Origin: Streptococcus acidominimus
Lineage (GTDB): Bacteria; Bacillota; Bacilli; Lactobacillales; Streptococcaceae
NCBI RefSeq assembly: GCF_001921825.1
Contig: NZ_MSJL01000008.1
Coordinates: 1-61,780, forward strand
Direction of reading: 5' to 3'
Length of the DNA: 61,780 nucleotides
A program made the translations under genes and the position numbers. The notes under the pieces are model-generated. The model was given only the letters and a program-made list of their open reading frames with translations. It did no database searches and was not told the DNA's origin. Shown here in pieces: positions 17,980 to 27,227 of this stretch (position 1 is the first letter of the stretch; the number at the start of each line of letters is the position of its first letter).

Positions 17980-18975
17980 ATGACTGAAACAAAAGTAATG
18001 GCCTTGCGTGAAGCGATTAACTTGGCGCAAAGCGAGGAAATGCGTAAGGATGAACGCGTATTCTTAATGGGAGAAGACGTAGGGATCTATGGTGGGGACT
18101 TCGGTACCTCTGTTGGAATGTTGGAAGAATTTGGTGAAAAACGCGTCCGCGACACACCTATTTCAGAAGCAGCAATTGCAGGTTCAGCAGTCGGTGCAGC
18201 CCAGACAGGTCTTCGTCCGATCGTTGACTTGACCTTCATGGACTTTATTACCATTGCCCTTGATGCAATTGTCAACCAAGCAGCAAAAACCAACTACATG
18301 TTTGGTGGTGGTTTGAAAACACCTGTCACCTTCCGTGTGGCTTCAGGTTCAGGGATCGGATCAGCAGCACAGCACTCCCAATCTCTTGAAGCATGGTTGA
18401 CCCATATTCCAGGAATTAAGGTGGTCGCACCAGGGACAGCCAACGATGCCAAAGGACTGTTGAAATCTTCTATTTTAGATAACAACCCCGTTATCTTCTT
18501 AGAGCCAAAAGCGCTTTACGGTAAGAAAGAAGAAGTGAACCTTGATCCAGATTTCTACATTCCACTTGGAAAAGGAGAAATCAAACGCGAAGGTACAGAT
18601 GTGACGATCGTATCTTACGGTCGTATGTTGGAACGCGTGCTTCAAGCCGCTGATGAAGTAGCAGCAGAAGGTATCAGTGTAGAAGTGGTTGATCCACGTA
18701 CCCTTATTCCTCTTGACAAAGAACTGATTATCAATTCTGTTAAGAAAACTGGAAAAGTGATCCTTGTCAATGATGCCTATAAGACAGGCGGTTTCATCGG
18801 TGAGATTGCTTCTATTATCACAGAAAGCGAAGCCTTTGATTACCTAGATGCACCAATTATTCGTATCGCTTCTGATGATGTTCCTGTTCCTTATGCTAAC
18901 ATTCTTGAAAATGCAGTCTTGCCAAATGTTGAAAAGATTAAGGCTGCAATTTACAAACAGGTAAATAAAGGGTAA
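17980..18975 (+). CDS. acoB: Acetoin/pyruvate dehydrogenase E1 component, beta subunit
   Basis: E1beta partner of the preceding alpha subunit; together they form the alpha2beta2 ThDP enzyme. The 331-residue protein has the transketolase-like pyrimidine domain (MGEDVGIYGGDFG, and the SEAAIAG loop) and a C-terminal transketolase domain (VVDPRTLIPLD). No residue in these motifs is missing. The ATG follows AGGAGAAA. The gene is followed by about 190 bases containing a BOX-like inverted repeat before the E2 gene. No T-run terminator is visible, so read-through is likely. Confidence 0.92.
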   Translation: MTETKVMALREAINLAQSEEMRKDERVFLMGEDVGIYGGDFGTSVGMLEEFGEKRVRDTPISEAAIAGSAVGAAQTGLRPIVDLTFMDFITIALDAIVNQAAKTNYMFGGGLKTPVTFRVASGSGIGSAAQHSQSLEAWLTHIPGIKVVAPGTANDAKGLLKSSILDNNPVIFLEPKALYGKKEEVNLDPDFYIPLGKGEIKREGTDVTIVSYGRMLERVLQAADEVAAEGISVEVVDPRTLIPLDKELIINSVKKTGKVILVNDAYKTGGFIGEIASIITESEAFDYLDAPIIRIASDDVPVPYANILENAVLPNVEKIKAAIYKQVNKG

Positions 18976-19027
18976 AAGCGAGACAGGCGGTTTTGGGATC
19001 TTCCAAGCCGTCGCTCCCTTGTTCTCC

Positions 19028-19140
19028 AACTAATACTCAAAGAAAATCGAAAATAGCCAAGGAAACGAATCCGATGATAGAACTGAAGTTCATCAAGGAG
19101 AGTTGACGACGGATAGTTTTTATTTTCAAAGAGTATAAAA
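19028..19140. repeat. BOX-like inverted repeat between acoB and acoC
   Basis: Starts TACTCAAAGAAAATC and ends TTATTTTCAAAGAGTA, giving a complementary pair of ends around about 80 variable bases. This is the arrangement of streptococcal BOX-like elements. It lies within the operon. Confidence 0.6.
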
Positions 19141-19169
19141 AGAATGGAAAAAACAGAAAGGAAGATTAC

Positions 19170-20558
19170 ATGGCAGTAGAAATTATCATGCCTAAACTCG
19201 GTGTGGACATGCAAGAAGGTGAGATTATCGAGTGGAAAAAACAAGAGGGTGATCTTGTCAATGAGGGCGATGTTCTCTTGGAAATGATGTCTGATAAGAC
19301 CAGCATGGAATTAGAAGCTGAAGATTCGGGTGTCCTTCTAAAAATCGTTCATGGAAATGGTGCGACTGTACCGGTAACAGAGGTCATTGCCTATCTCGGA
19401 GCAGAAGGAGAAAGTGTAGATGTGGCAACCAGTTCAACGCCTGCACCTGCATCAGCTCCAGAGGTCGCTCCGATAGCGACTGAACCAGTAGTTGCGGCTA
19501 CTCCTGCACCAGTTGCCAAACCTCAAGGAGGTGGCAAGGTTCGTGCAACACCAGCTGCTCGGAAAGTAGCGAAAGACTTGGGAATTGATCTGGGACTTGT
19601 TCCAGGAACAGGTGCAAATGGTCGCGTCCACAAGTCAGACGTCGAAGACTTCAAGGGGGCAGCTCCTAAGGCAAGTCCACTTGCCCGTCGCATCGCAGCT
19701 GATAAGGGAATCAACCTCGAAGATCTCGTTGGAACAGGTGTCAATGGTAAGATCCTCAAGGAAGATGTGCTTGCAGCAGTCGCAGCGAGCCAACCAGCAG
19801 CGGTAGAAGAAGCGCCAACGAAGGCAGCAGAAAAACCAGCTAAAGAATTGCCAGAAGGCGTTGAAATCATCAAGATGAGCCCGATGCGCAAGGCAATCTC
19901 AAAAGGAATGGTCAACTCTTACCTTACTGCACCAACCTTTACGCTTAACTATGACATTGATATGACCAACTTAATGGCGCTTCGTAAGCAGGTTCTTGAG
20001 CCAATCATGAATAAGACTGGTTTGAAAGTGACCTTTACGGACTTGATCGGTCTAGCGGTTACCCGTACGCTGATGAAAGAAGAGCACCGCTACATGAATG
20101 CCTCTCTAATCAATGATGCGCAAGAAATCGAGTTGCACAAATTTGTCAACCTTGGAATTGCGGTTGGTTTGGATGACGGCTTGGTCGTACCAGTTGTTCA
20201 TGGTGCAGACAAGATGAGCCTCTCTGAATTTGTTGTAGCCTCAAAAGATGTGATTAAAAAAGCCCAATCAGGGAAGTTGAAAGGGGCAGAAATGTCTGGT
20301 TCTACCTTCTCTATTACCAACTTGGGTATGTTTGGTACCAAGACCTTTAACCCAATCATTAACCAACCGAACTCTGCTATTCTTGGAGTTGCTTCAACTG
20401 TTCAAACACCAGTTGTGATTGACGGTGAAATCAAAATCCGCCCAATCATGGCACTCTGCTTAACCATTGACCACCGTATTATCGACGGTATGAATGGTGC
20501 CAAGTTCATGGTTGACTTGAAAAACCTACTTGAAAACCCATTGGAACTACTGATATAA
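19170..20558 (+). CDS. acoC: Dihydrolipoamide acyltransferase (E2) of the dehydrogenase complex
   Basis: Core E2 enzyme that accepts the acyl group on a lipoyl arm and passes it to CoA. The 462 residues hold one lipoyl domain (1-80, lipoyl Lys43 in SDKTS), an Ala/Pro linker, two peripheral subunit-binding domains (about 123-160 and 168-200, each with a GTG-x-NG motif), and the catalytic domain ending in DHRIIDG with His435. Two binding domains in one E2 is uncommon and could hold E1 and E3 at once. The lipoyl domain is nearly identical to that at the start of the following E3, pointing to recent duplication or gene conversion. Confidence 0.92.
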   Translation: MAVEIIMPKLGVDMQEGEIIEWKKQEGDLVNEGDVLLEMMSDKTSMELEAEDSGVLLKIVHGNGATVPVTEVIAYLGAEGESVDVATSSTPAPASAPEVAPIATEPVVAATPAPVAKPQGGGKVRATPAARKVAKDLGIDLGLVPGTGANGRVHKSDVEDFKGAAPKASPLARRIAADKGINLEDLVGTGVNGKILKEDVLAAVAASQPAAVEEAPTKAAEKPAKELPEGVEIIKMSPMRKAISKGMVNSYLTAPTFTLNYDIDMTNLMALRKQVLEPIMNKTGLKVTFTDLIGLAVTRTLMKEEHRYMNASLINDAQEIELHKFVNLGIAVGLDDGLVVPVVHGADKMSLSEFVVASKDVIKKAQSGKLKGAEMSGSTFSITNLGMFGTKTFNPIINQPNSAILGVASTVQTPVVIDGEIKIRPIMALCLTIDHRIIDGMNGAKFMVDLKNLLENPLELLI

Positions 20559-20640
20559 GAGCGTTAAAAGCACAAGTGCTTAGCTCGCGTTCAGTTATAA
20601 GATGTGATTCTATTAAAAAAAGACTATCTCTTAGGGCATT
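20553..20640. repeat. Shortened hairpin-repeat remnant between acoC and lpd
   Basis: Contains GATATAAGAGCGTTAAAAGCAC followed directly by GTGCTTAGCTCGCGTTCAG. The outer ends and the AGCAC/GTGCT arms of the repeat family remain, but the middle has been deleted. It overlaps the end of acoC, whose last codon lies at its border. Confidence 0.6.
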
Positions 20641-20737
20641 CGTATCCGAGCGTGAAAAGGGATATGTAGAAAGAAAATGATAGAGATTCAAGTAAGATTG
20701 GCTTGACATAAAAGAAATTAAGAAAGGAACAACAATT

Positions 20738-22492
20738 ATGGCAGTTGAAATTATTATGCCGAAACTTGGCGTTGACATGCAAGAAGGTGAAATCATCGAG
20801 TGGAAAAAACAAGAAGGTGATGTAGTCAACGAGGGTGATGTTATTTTAGAAATGATGTCTGATAAGACTAGCATGGAATTAGAAGCAGAAGATTCTGGTA
20901 TCTTGCTAAAAATCGTTCGTGGAAATGGAGAAACCGTCCCTGTAACAGAGGTTATTGGTTATATCGGTGCAGAAGGTGAAGTTGTGGATGCAGGCGCAGC
21001 CCCAGCAGCAGATGTAGCCCAAGCAACAGCAGACTTGAAAGCGGCAGGGCTTGAAGTACCAGTAGCTCCAGCGGCAGCTCCAGTTGCCCCAACGGCGGAA
21101 CTTGCGACAGACGAATACGATATGGTTGTTGTCGGTGGAGGTCCAGCAGGATACTACGCAGCGATTCGCGGAGCTCAATTGGGTGGAAAGATTGCCATTG
21201 TTGAGAAATCAGAATTTGGTGGAACCTGCTTGAACAAGGGCTGTATCCCAACAAAGACCTATCTTAAAAATGCAGAAATCCTTGACGGCTTGAAGATTGC
21301 GGCTGGTCGTGGGATCAACCTTGCTTCTACCAACTACACTATTGATATGGATAAGACGGTGGACTTCAAAAACTCTGTTGTGAAGACATTGACAGGTGGA
21401 GTACAAGGTCTCTTGAAAGCCAACAAGGTGACAATTTTCAATGGTCTTGGTCAAGTAAACCCTGATAAGACTGTAACGATCGGTAGTCAAACAATCAAGG
21501 GTCGCAGTATCGTGCTTGCGACAGGTTCAAAAGTATCCCGGATCAACATTCCAGGAATTGACTCAAAACTTGTCTTGACATCAGATGATATTCTTGATCT
21601 TCGTGAAATTCCAAAGACACTTACTGTTATGGGTGGTGGAGTTGTCGGAGTGGAACTCGGACTTGTATATGCTTCATACGGTACAGAAGTAACGGTGGTT
21701 GAAATGGCAGACCGTATCATTCCGGGTATGGATCGTGAAGTGTCTGTTGAGCTTCAAAAAGTTCTTTCTAAGAAAGGCATGAAGTTCTTGACTTCTGTTG
21801 GTGTTGCTGAAATTATCGAAGCCAACAACCAATTGACTATCAAATTGAATGACGGTTCAGAAATCGTATCTGAAAAAGCCCTTCTTTCTATCGGACGTGT
21901 GCCTCAATTGGCGGGTCTTGAAAATCTTAACCTTGAAATGGATCGCGGACGTATCAAAGTGAATGCCTACCAAGAGACCTCTATCCCAGGTATCTATGCA
22001 CCGGGTGATGTCAACGGTACGAAGATGTTGGCACATGCCGCTTACCGTATGGGTGAGGTGGCAGCAGAGAACGCTATCAAGGGCAACCACCACAAGGCGA
22101 AATTGGATTTCACACCTGCAGCTGTCTACACACACCCGGAAATTGCTATGGTCGGTTTGACAGAAGACCAAGCGCGTGAGCAATATGGTAATGATATCTT
22201 GATTGGTAAATGTAGCTTTGCTGGAAATGGTCGTGCGATTGCTTCAAACGAGGCACATGGATTTGTCAAAGTCATTGCAGATAAGAAATACCATGAAATC
22301 CTCGGTGTCCACATCATTGGTCCAGTAGCAGCTGAAATGATTAATGAAGCAGCTACGATCATGGAATCAGAATTGACCGTAGATGATGTGGTAGCTTCTA
22401 TCCACGGTCACCCAACCTTCTCTGAAGTGATGTACGAAGCTTTCTTGGACGTCTTGGGAGTGGCTATTCACAATCCACCAAAACGTAAATAA
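20738..22492 (+). CDS. lpd: Dihydrolipoamide dehydrogenase (E3) with N-terminal lipoyl domain
   Basis: FAD enzyme that reoxidises the lipoyl arm of E2 with NAD. The 584-residue chain starts with a lipoyl domain (1-82, Lys43 in SDKTS) and an Ala/Pro linker. It continues as a standard E3: FAD site VVGGGPAGYYAA (about 130), redox disulphide C164/C169, NAD site MGGGVVGVELG, and C-terminal dimer domain with the His-Glu pair (HGHPTFSE). E3 with its own lipoyl domain is known in several Gram-positive and Gram-negative complexes. The ATG follows GAAAGGA. A hairpin terminator follows directly, although lplA lies just beyond in the same direction. Confidence 0.93.
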   Translation: MAVEIIMPKLGVDMQEGEIIEWKKQEGDVVNEGDVILEMMSDKTSMELEAEDSGILLKIVRGNGETVPVTEVIGYIGAEGEVVDAGAAPAADVAQATADLKAAGLEVPVAPAAAPVAPTAELATDEYDMVVVGGGPAGYYAAIRGAQLGGKIAIVEKSEFGGTCLNKGCIPTKTYLKNAEILDGLKIAAGRGINLASTNYTIDMDKTVDFKNSVVKTLTGGVQGLLKANKVTIFNGLGQVNPDKTVTIGSQTIKGRSIVLATGSKVSRINIPGIDSKLVLTSDDILDLREIPKTLTVMGGGVVGVELGLVYASYGTEVTVVEMADRIIPGMDREVSVELQKVLSKKGMKFLTSVGVAEIIEANNQLTIKLNDGSEIVSEKALLSIGRVPQLAGLENLNLEMDRGRIKVNAYQETSIPGIYAPGDVNGTKMLAHAAYRMGEVAAENAIKGNHHKAKLDFTPAAVYTHPEIAMVGLTEDQAREQYGNDILIGKCSFAGNGRAIASNEAHGFVKVIADKKYHEILGVHIIGPVAAEMINEAATIMESELTVDDVVASIHGHPTFSEVMYEAFLDVLGVAIHNPPKRK

Positions 22493-22505
22493 AAATAAAG
22501 ATGAT

Positions 22506-22530
22506 AAAAGAGGCATTTGCCTCTTTTCAT
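22506..22530 (+). terminator. Hairpin terminator after lpd
   Basis: AAAAGAGGC, loop, GCCTCTTTT, immediately after the lpd stop. It may only attenuate, since lplA follows 110 bases later. Confidence 0.75.
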
Positions 22531-22639
22531 GATGGTGCTACAACTTGCTAAACATCACACGGAGTGGATGTTCGTTGAGTAAATAGCCCAAATAAGGTGA
22601 CTGTGTTTAAAGGGAATAAGGAAAAATGAGGAGTATACG

Positions 22640-23629
22640 ATGAAATACATTGTCAACAACAGCAATGACCCTGCTTACAATATTGCTCTGGAAGCCTATG
22701 CTTTCAAGGAGCTAACCCATGTCGATGAGATTTTTATCTTATGGATCAATGAGCCTGCTATCATTATTGGAAAACACCAAAATGCCATTCAGGAAATCAA
22801 TAAAGAGTACACAGATGCTCATGGTATCCACATTGTTCGCCGCTTGTCAGGCGGTGGCGCTGTATACCATGATTTGAACAATTTAAACTACACCATTATT
22901 TCCAACAAGGCTGATGAGGGGGCATTTGATTTTAAGACCTTCTCGAAGCCAGTTATCGATACGCTCGCAACCTTGGGTGTTACTGCTAATTTCACAGGTC
23001 GCAACGATCTTGAAATTGATGGCAAGAAGATCTGTGGCAATGCCCAAGCCTATGCCAAGGGGCGGATGATGCACCACGGCTGCCTGCTCTTTGATGTTGA
23101 TATGACGGTCTTGGGTGCTGCCTTGAAAGTCAGCAAGGATAAGATCGAATCAAAAGGGGTTAAGTCGGTTCGTGCGCGTGTGACCAATATCAACAACGAA
23201 CTTCCTCAAAAAATGACGGTATTAGAGTTCAAGGATGCCATTTTAAATCAAATGAAGCAGGAATATCCCGATATGGACGAATATGTCTTATCAGAGGCTG
23301 AATTGGCTCGAATCCAAGAAATTCGTGATAGCCAGTTTGGCACTTGGGATTGGACCTTCGGTCAGACGCCTGAATACACAGTAGAGCGCAGTGTACGCTA
23401 TCCTGCAGGGAAGATCACCACCTATGTGAAGACAGAGAAATCAATTATCGAATCAATGAAGATTTACGGGGACTTCTTTGGAATCGGTGATGTCGCAGAT
23501 ATTGAGGAATTGCTCGTTGGCACCCGCTATGAATATGCAGATGTGCTTGCAAAACTCCAAACGATTGATACAAGTCACTATTTCTCACGCATGACGACAG
23601 AAGAAGTCGCAAAAGCGATTGTGGCTTAG
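22640..23629 (+). CDS. lplA: Lipoate-protein ligase
   Basis: Attaches lipoate to the lipoyl lysines of E2 and E3 through lipoyl-AMP. The 329-residue protein has the LplA/biotin-ligase fold with RRLSGGGAVYHD (about 72-83), the NDLEIDGKKICGNAQ motif with the catalytic lysine region (about 121-135), and a C-terminal accessory domain (from about 250). Placement behind the dehydrogenase genes supplies the cofactor for the complex. The ATG follows GAGGAG. No lipoate-synthesis gene is in the window, consistent with scavenging of exogenous lipoate. Confidence 0.92.
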   Translation: MKYIVNNSNDPAYNIALEAYAFKELTHVDEIFILWINEPAIIIGKHQNAIQEINKEYTDAHGIHIVRRLSGGGAVYHDLNNLNYTIISNKADEGAFDFKTFSKPVIDTLATLGVTANFTGRNDLEIDGKKICGNAQAYAKGRMMHHGCLLFDVDMTVLGAALKVSKDKIESKGVKSVRARVTNINNELPQKMTVLEFKDAILNQMKQEYPDMDEYVLSEAELARIQEIRDSQFGTWDWTFGQTPEYTVERSVRYPAGKITTYVKTEKSIIESMKIYGDFFGIGDVADIEELLVGTRYEYADVLAKLQTIDTSHYFSRMTTEEVAKAIVA

Positions 23630-23719
23630 TCTAGTAGGGTAGAGCTCCTATCTACTTTCGGGCAAATAAATTGCCTTGCCTTGTATAGGAGAAGTATAAT
23701 AGGAGCGTGGATGGTAAAT

Positions 23720-23824
23720 TCATACTCTGTGAAAATCAAAATGATACTTTGTTAACTTGCCTTGGTGAACGCCAGTTCTACCTTTAACTGCGTTTCCTTG
23801 TCTATTTTTGATTTTCTTTGAGTA
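23720..23824. repeat. BOX-like inverted repeat upstream of trhO
   Basis: Begins TACTCTGTGAAAATCAAAA and ends TTTTTGATTTTCTTTGAGTA, with about 70 bases between, including TTGCCTTGGTGAACGCC-like sequence. The ends are complementary as in BOX-like elements. It lies just before trhO. Confidence 0.65.
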
Positions 23825-23862
23825 TCAGACAATTTTTAGAAAGAAAAGAGAGAAGAAATCTT

Positions 23863-24849
23863 ATGGCAAAAGATATTCGTGTCTTACTGTATTACAAATA
23901 TGTTCCGATTGAAAATGCGCAAGAATTTGCGGCGGAACATTTGGCATTTTGTAAATCAATCGGCTTAAAAGGACGTATCCTTGTGGCAGATGAGGGGATC
24001 AATGGTACGGTCTCTGGTGACTACGAAACCACCCAAAAATACATGGACTATGTCCACTCCCTCCCTGGTATGGAAGACCTTTGGTTCAAGATTGACGAGG
24101 AAGAGGAGCAGGCTTTCAAGAAAATGTTTGTTCGCTACAAGAAAGAGATTGTTCACCTCGGGCTAGAGGACAATGCTTTTGATACGGACATTGACCCGCT
24201 TGAAACCACAGGTGCCTACCTTTCACCACAAGAATTTAAAGAAGCCCTTTTGGATGAAAATACCGTTGTTCTTGATACACGTAATGACTACGAATATGAC
24301 CTCGGGCACTTCCGCGGTGCTATCCGTCCAGATATTCGCAACTTCCGTGAATTACCACAGTGGGTTCGTGACAACAAGGAAAAATTCATGGACAAACGTG
24401 TCGTCGTTTACTGTACGGGCGGTGTCCGCTGTGAAAAATTCTCTGGCTGGATGGTTCGGGAAGGCTACAAGGATGTCGGTCAGTTGCACGGCGGCATTGC
24501 GACCTATGGAAAGGACCCCGAAGTTCGTGGCGAGCTTTGGGACGGGAAGATGTACGTCTTTGATGAGCGGATCGCTGTTGATGTCAACCATGTAGACCCC
24601 GTAGTAGTCGGAAAAGACTGGTTTGACGGAACACCGTGTGAGCGCTATGTCAACTGCGGCAATCCATTCTGTAACCGCCGTATCTTGACTTCTGAACAAA
24701 ACGAGCATACCTACCTCCGTGGCTGTTCACACGAATGCCGTATCCACCCACGCAACCGCTATGTCGCTGAACACCAATTGACCCAAGAAGAAGTCGTGGA
24801 GCGCTTGGCAATTATCGGCGAAGCCCTCGATGGACTACTTGCACACTAA
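23863..24849 (+). CDS. trhO: tRNA U34 hydroxylase TrhO (rhodanese-domain family)
   Basis: Oxygen-dependent hydroxylase making 5-hydroxyuridine at tRNA position 34, the route used independently of prephenate. About 328 residues. It has an N-terminal acylphosphatase-like domain ([11 protein letters not shown]), a central rhodanese domain with active-site Cys184 in [14 protein letters not shown], and a C-terminal Cys/His-rich segment ([20 protein letters not shown]). The ATG at 23863 (after AGAGAAGAAA) is preferred over an upstream in-frame ATG at 23818, because the latter lies in a BOX-like repeat. Monocistronic with its own terminator. Confidence 0.9.
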   Translation: MAKDIRVLLYYKYVPIENAQEFAAEHLAFCKSIGLKGRILVADEGINGTVSGDYETTQKYMDYVHSLPGMEDLWFKIDEEEEQAFKKMFVRYKKEIVHLGLEDNAFDTDIDPLETTGAYLSPQEFKEALLDENTVVLDTRNDYEYDLGHFRGAIRPDIRNFRELPQWVRDNKEKFMDKRVVVYCTGGVRCEKFSGWMVREGYKDVGQLHGGIATYGKDPEVRGELWDGKMYVFDERIAVDVNHVDPVVVGKDWFDGTPCERYVNCGNPFCNRRILTSEQNEHTYLRGCSHECRIHPRNRYVAEHQLTQEEVVERLAIIGEALDGLLAH

Positions 24850-24860
24850 AACTAAAAACA

Positions 24861-24909
24861 ACACCTCAAGACCTAGAGTGTCCATTCTAGTGCTTGAGGT
24901 GTCTTTTTA
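24861..24909 (+). terminator. Terminator of trhO
   Basis: ACACCTCAAG (24861-24870) pairs with CTTGAGGTGT (24893-24902), with inner pairing of CTAGA/TCTAG and a CTTTTT tail. A second, smaller hairpin with T tail (AGAACAC/GTGTTCT, 24930-24958) follows. Confidence 0.8.
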
Positions 24910-24994
24910 CTTATAAAGTGATTTTTAGCAGAACACCTCATCCGAAGTGTTCTTTTTATTATGGCTTTGAGCAGTTTTTCTCATAGAAAGCCGT

Positions 24995-25722
24995 AATGTT
25001 TGAAAATCAAATTCAAACTCTGCTGTATGTTAGTCAGCCCGTGGCTAGCTTCCTAGTCAGTATCTAAAGGGGAGTTTGTTAGGTTTGCCCCTACGTACAG
25101 GTTGGAAAGCAAACGAACCTAGTATCTTGGAATTGAGTTCAGATTAGGCACTCTGTGCAAAAAAAGAGACGTAACTGTTCCAGTTTTAACTGATTACAGA
25201 TACGGCTTCTACAGTCTAGGAATAGACTGTGGAAGGTTGGAGATAGAACGAGTGCAACTCGTGTCAAGTGTGGCTCCCTTTAGGGATAAATCTTCCTAGC
25301 TCCAAAAGGTATGGGATACCTTTTGAGACGGGAAATAGAAGTTTGCGAAGCAAACTCTCATCTAAATGTTCTGTGTCGTATTTCCTAGTTTGCCGTAGCT
25401 GTTGCAGGCTATGCCTGCTTTACAGGTACAGTAATAACAGTCAGGGAAGTGACTGTTATTACATGAAGAAGTGTACTGTGTGCTTTTATAGTGGTTTCAC
25501 TTTTAAAAAGCACATTATGAAATTAGAAAAACTGTTCTTGAGCATGTAAAATAAACACACATCAGAACACTGTTTTAAAGCGAATTGGCTATGACGTTCT
25601 CGTATCTTAGAATTGAACACGCCCTAAACTCTGTGCGAAAAAGATAAATCTTCATAGAGTTTGATAACTCTGCGTCAGATTTCCTATTTTCGCTTTGAGT
25701 TTTTCACAGGCTTTGTATCTTT
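24995..25722. repeat. Array of BOX-like and hairpin repeats between trhO and rsmG
   Basis: BOX-like pieces (about 24998-25110) are followed by a long composite unit (about 25130-25605) containing palindromes: AACTGTTCCAGTT-like, AAAAGGTAT/ATACCTTTT, and a perfect 12-bp stem GTAATAACAGTC/GACTGTTATTAC (25430-25441 with 25450-25461). A standard unit follows (about 25609-25722) with AAACTC/GAGTTT and GCGAAAA/TTTTCGC arms. Open frames here are by-products of repeats. No gene is supported. Confidence 0.7.
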
Positions 25723-26435
25723 TATAACGGTCGTTTGTTAGGGATACCGGCTTTTCGGGGGTATTTGTTTGGGGTTTCTTTTTTCTTCTCAACGATAGTC
25801 AAGGTTCGAGGGTCTCCATTTGGAAGGGGGTAGTCTATATTTTCAATGACTTTGGCAAAGAGGCTGGTAAGGGCATTTTTGGCTTGGGTCAGTTCGTCTT
25901 CGGCGTTGGAGGCCTTGAGGGCAATCAGTTTGCCATTGACCTCGAGAAAGGGAATGGTCAACTCCAGTAGGATCTGCATGCGAGCCACTGCTCGGGCAGT
26001 CACGACATCAAACTGGGCACGAAAATCTCTGTTTTGGGCGAAATCTTCTGCCCGTCCGTGATAAAAGTGAACTCGTGTTAAGTCCAATTCTTGGGCTAAG
26101 GTGGTTAGAAACTGGATTCGTTTGTTAAGCGAGTCGATAATAGTTACCTCTAGCTCTGGGAAGAGGATTTTCATGGGTAAGCTCGGAAATCCTGCCCCTG
26201 CTCCGATATCCAGCAGGCGGATCGGTTCATTGGTCAGCCAACCTTTCAGGATGGGGGCAAGGGAGTCGTAGAAATGCTTGAGGTAGACTTCGTTTTCGTT
26301 CACGATAGCGGTTAGGTTAATCTTTTCATTCCATTCGACTAGGCGGGTAAAATACAGGGCGAATTGGTCTTTTTGGTGATCTGTTAAAGGGTAGCCTTGG
26401 GCTTCTAAGGTAGTATAAAATTCTTCTGGTTTCAT
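25722..26435 (-). CDS. rsmG: 16S rRNA (guanine527-N7)-methyltransferase RsmG
   Basis: S-adenosylmethionine-dependent enzyme methylating N7 of G527 in 16S rRNA; loss gives low-level streptomycin resistance in known bacteria. The 237-residue protein has the characteristic NLTAI motif (about 40), motif [19 protein letters not shown] (about 74), [12 protein letters not shown], and VTARAVA (about 145). Its basic tail ([14 protein letters not shown]) is typical. The start ATG overlaps the stop of a small upstream ORF (ATGA). The gene ends against a hairpin repeat unit that likely serves as its terminator. Confidence 0.93.
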   Translation of the reverse strand: MKPEEFYTTLEAQGYPLTDHQKDQFALYFTRLVEWNEKINLTAIVNENEVYLKHFYDSLAPILKGWLTNEPIRLLDIGAGAGFPSLPMKILFPELEVTIIDSLNKRIQFLTTLAQELDLTRVHFYHGRAEDFAQNRDFRAQFDVVTARAVARMQILLELTIPFLEVNGKLIALKASNAEDELTQAKNALTSLFAKVIENIDYPLPNGDPRTLTIVEKKKETPNKYPRKAGIPNKRPL

Positions 26436-26632
26436 AGTTCTATCTTATCATAAATAGGTGAAAAAAGCAGTCTGGACTCTTGGGCTGAGAGAAAAAGTTC
26501 TTGTGGAAAGTGATGAGGTAGTAGGTGAAAAAATCTAGTGGTGATTTCAAAGCTAGTCCGTGAAGTCGCAGCAAGGATCTGATGGTTGCTCGCTTGTTCT
26601 TCTAGTTGCTGTTGGGGAGATAGTTTCCACAT
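26432..26632 (-). pseudogene. Short ORF coupled to rsmG, probably a 5'-truncated gene
   Basis: About 66 codons from ATG 26632 (MWKLSPQQQLEEQ) to a stop overlapping the rsmG start. An earlier in-frame ATG (26653) lies inside the end of a MITE-like element, so the MITE seems to have replaced the original 5' end. The C-terminal part (TRFFHLLPHHFPQELFL) is not a family I recognise. It may be a remnant or a small real protein feeding ribosomes into rsmG. Confidence 0.3.
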
Positions 26633-26644
26633 GTTTTTTACGTT

Positions 26645-26982
26645 TATAGTCATTTAGTTTATATTTTTATTACTTGGTTAACTCGTCTTGCTGTACCCCA
26701 GTACTACCTGCGACTTTTAACGAAAACTTCGTTTTCTTCATTTCCGACCTCCAACAGTCTCTCCCCAGACTGTTTTGACGAAAACTTCGTTTTCTTCATT
26801 TCCCGCCTCCAACAGTCTCTCCCCAGACTGTTTTGACGAAAACTTCGTTTTCTTCATTTCCCGCCTCCAACAGTCTCTCCCCAGACTGTTTTGACGAAAA
26901 CTTCGTTTTCTTCATTTCCCATCTCAAACAGTCTCTCCCCAGACTGTTTGAGCTAGTACTAAAAATAAACGAAACGGCTATA
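26645..26982. mobile_element. MITE-like element expanded by four 58-bp tandem repeats
   Basis: The ends TATAGTCATTTAGTTTA and ACGAAACGGCTATA are the same as in the element at 7328-7486. The middle contains four tandem 58-base units (starting about 26719, 26777, 26835, 26893), each with two palindromes: CGAAAACTTCGTTTTC and ACAGTCTC-x6-AGACTGT. The open frames it contains on both strands are products of the repeat. Confidence 0.75.
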
Positions 26983-27053
26983 AAAGATAAATCATATATA
27001 GAAAAACTCCCCAGATACTTTCTAGCAGAATGCTCTGGGGAGTGTGTCAATTT

Positions 27054-27216
27054 GAGACTCAATGAAAACCAAGAAAAGGCGGGGAAACGAAGTTGAAGAT
27101 AGAATATTGTTCCTAAGGGTAGATATATCTGTACTAGCTAAGGGTAGCACAGTTTTTGCACAGCTCGTAGTCCGAGTGCAATTCATCAAGGTTTGGTTTT
27201 GATTTTCAATGAGTAG
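27054..27216. repeat. BOX-like inverted repeat downstream of pbp1A
   Basis: GACTCAATGAAAACCAA at one end and TTGGTTTTGATTTTCAATGAGT at the other are complementary and enclose about 120 bases. It lies at the 3' end of the pbp1A operon. Confidence 0.55.
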
Positions 27217-27227
27217 GAATTTAAGTT

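Noticed and set aside
25268..25549. 93-codon frame between trhO and rsmG
   Set aside because: Made entirely of hairpin-repeat DNA with no ribosome-binding site.
26719..26950. Possible CRISPR array in the 58-bp tandem repeats
   Set aside because: Copies are contiguous without unique spacers and no cas gene is near. It is a tandem repeat inside a MITE.
26796..27096. Open frames on both strands over the 58-bp repeats
   Set aside because: Repeats without stops give frames on both strands. There is no ribosome-binding site, no family, and the frames end with the MITE.
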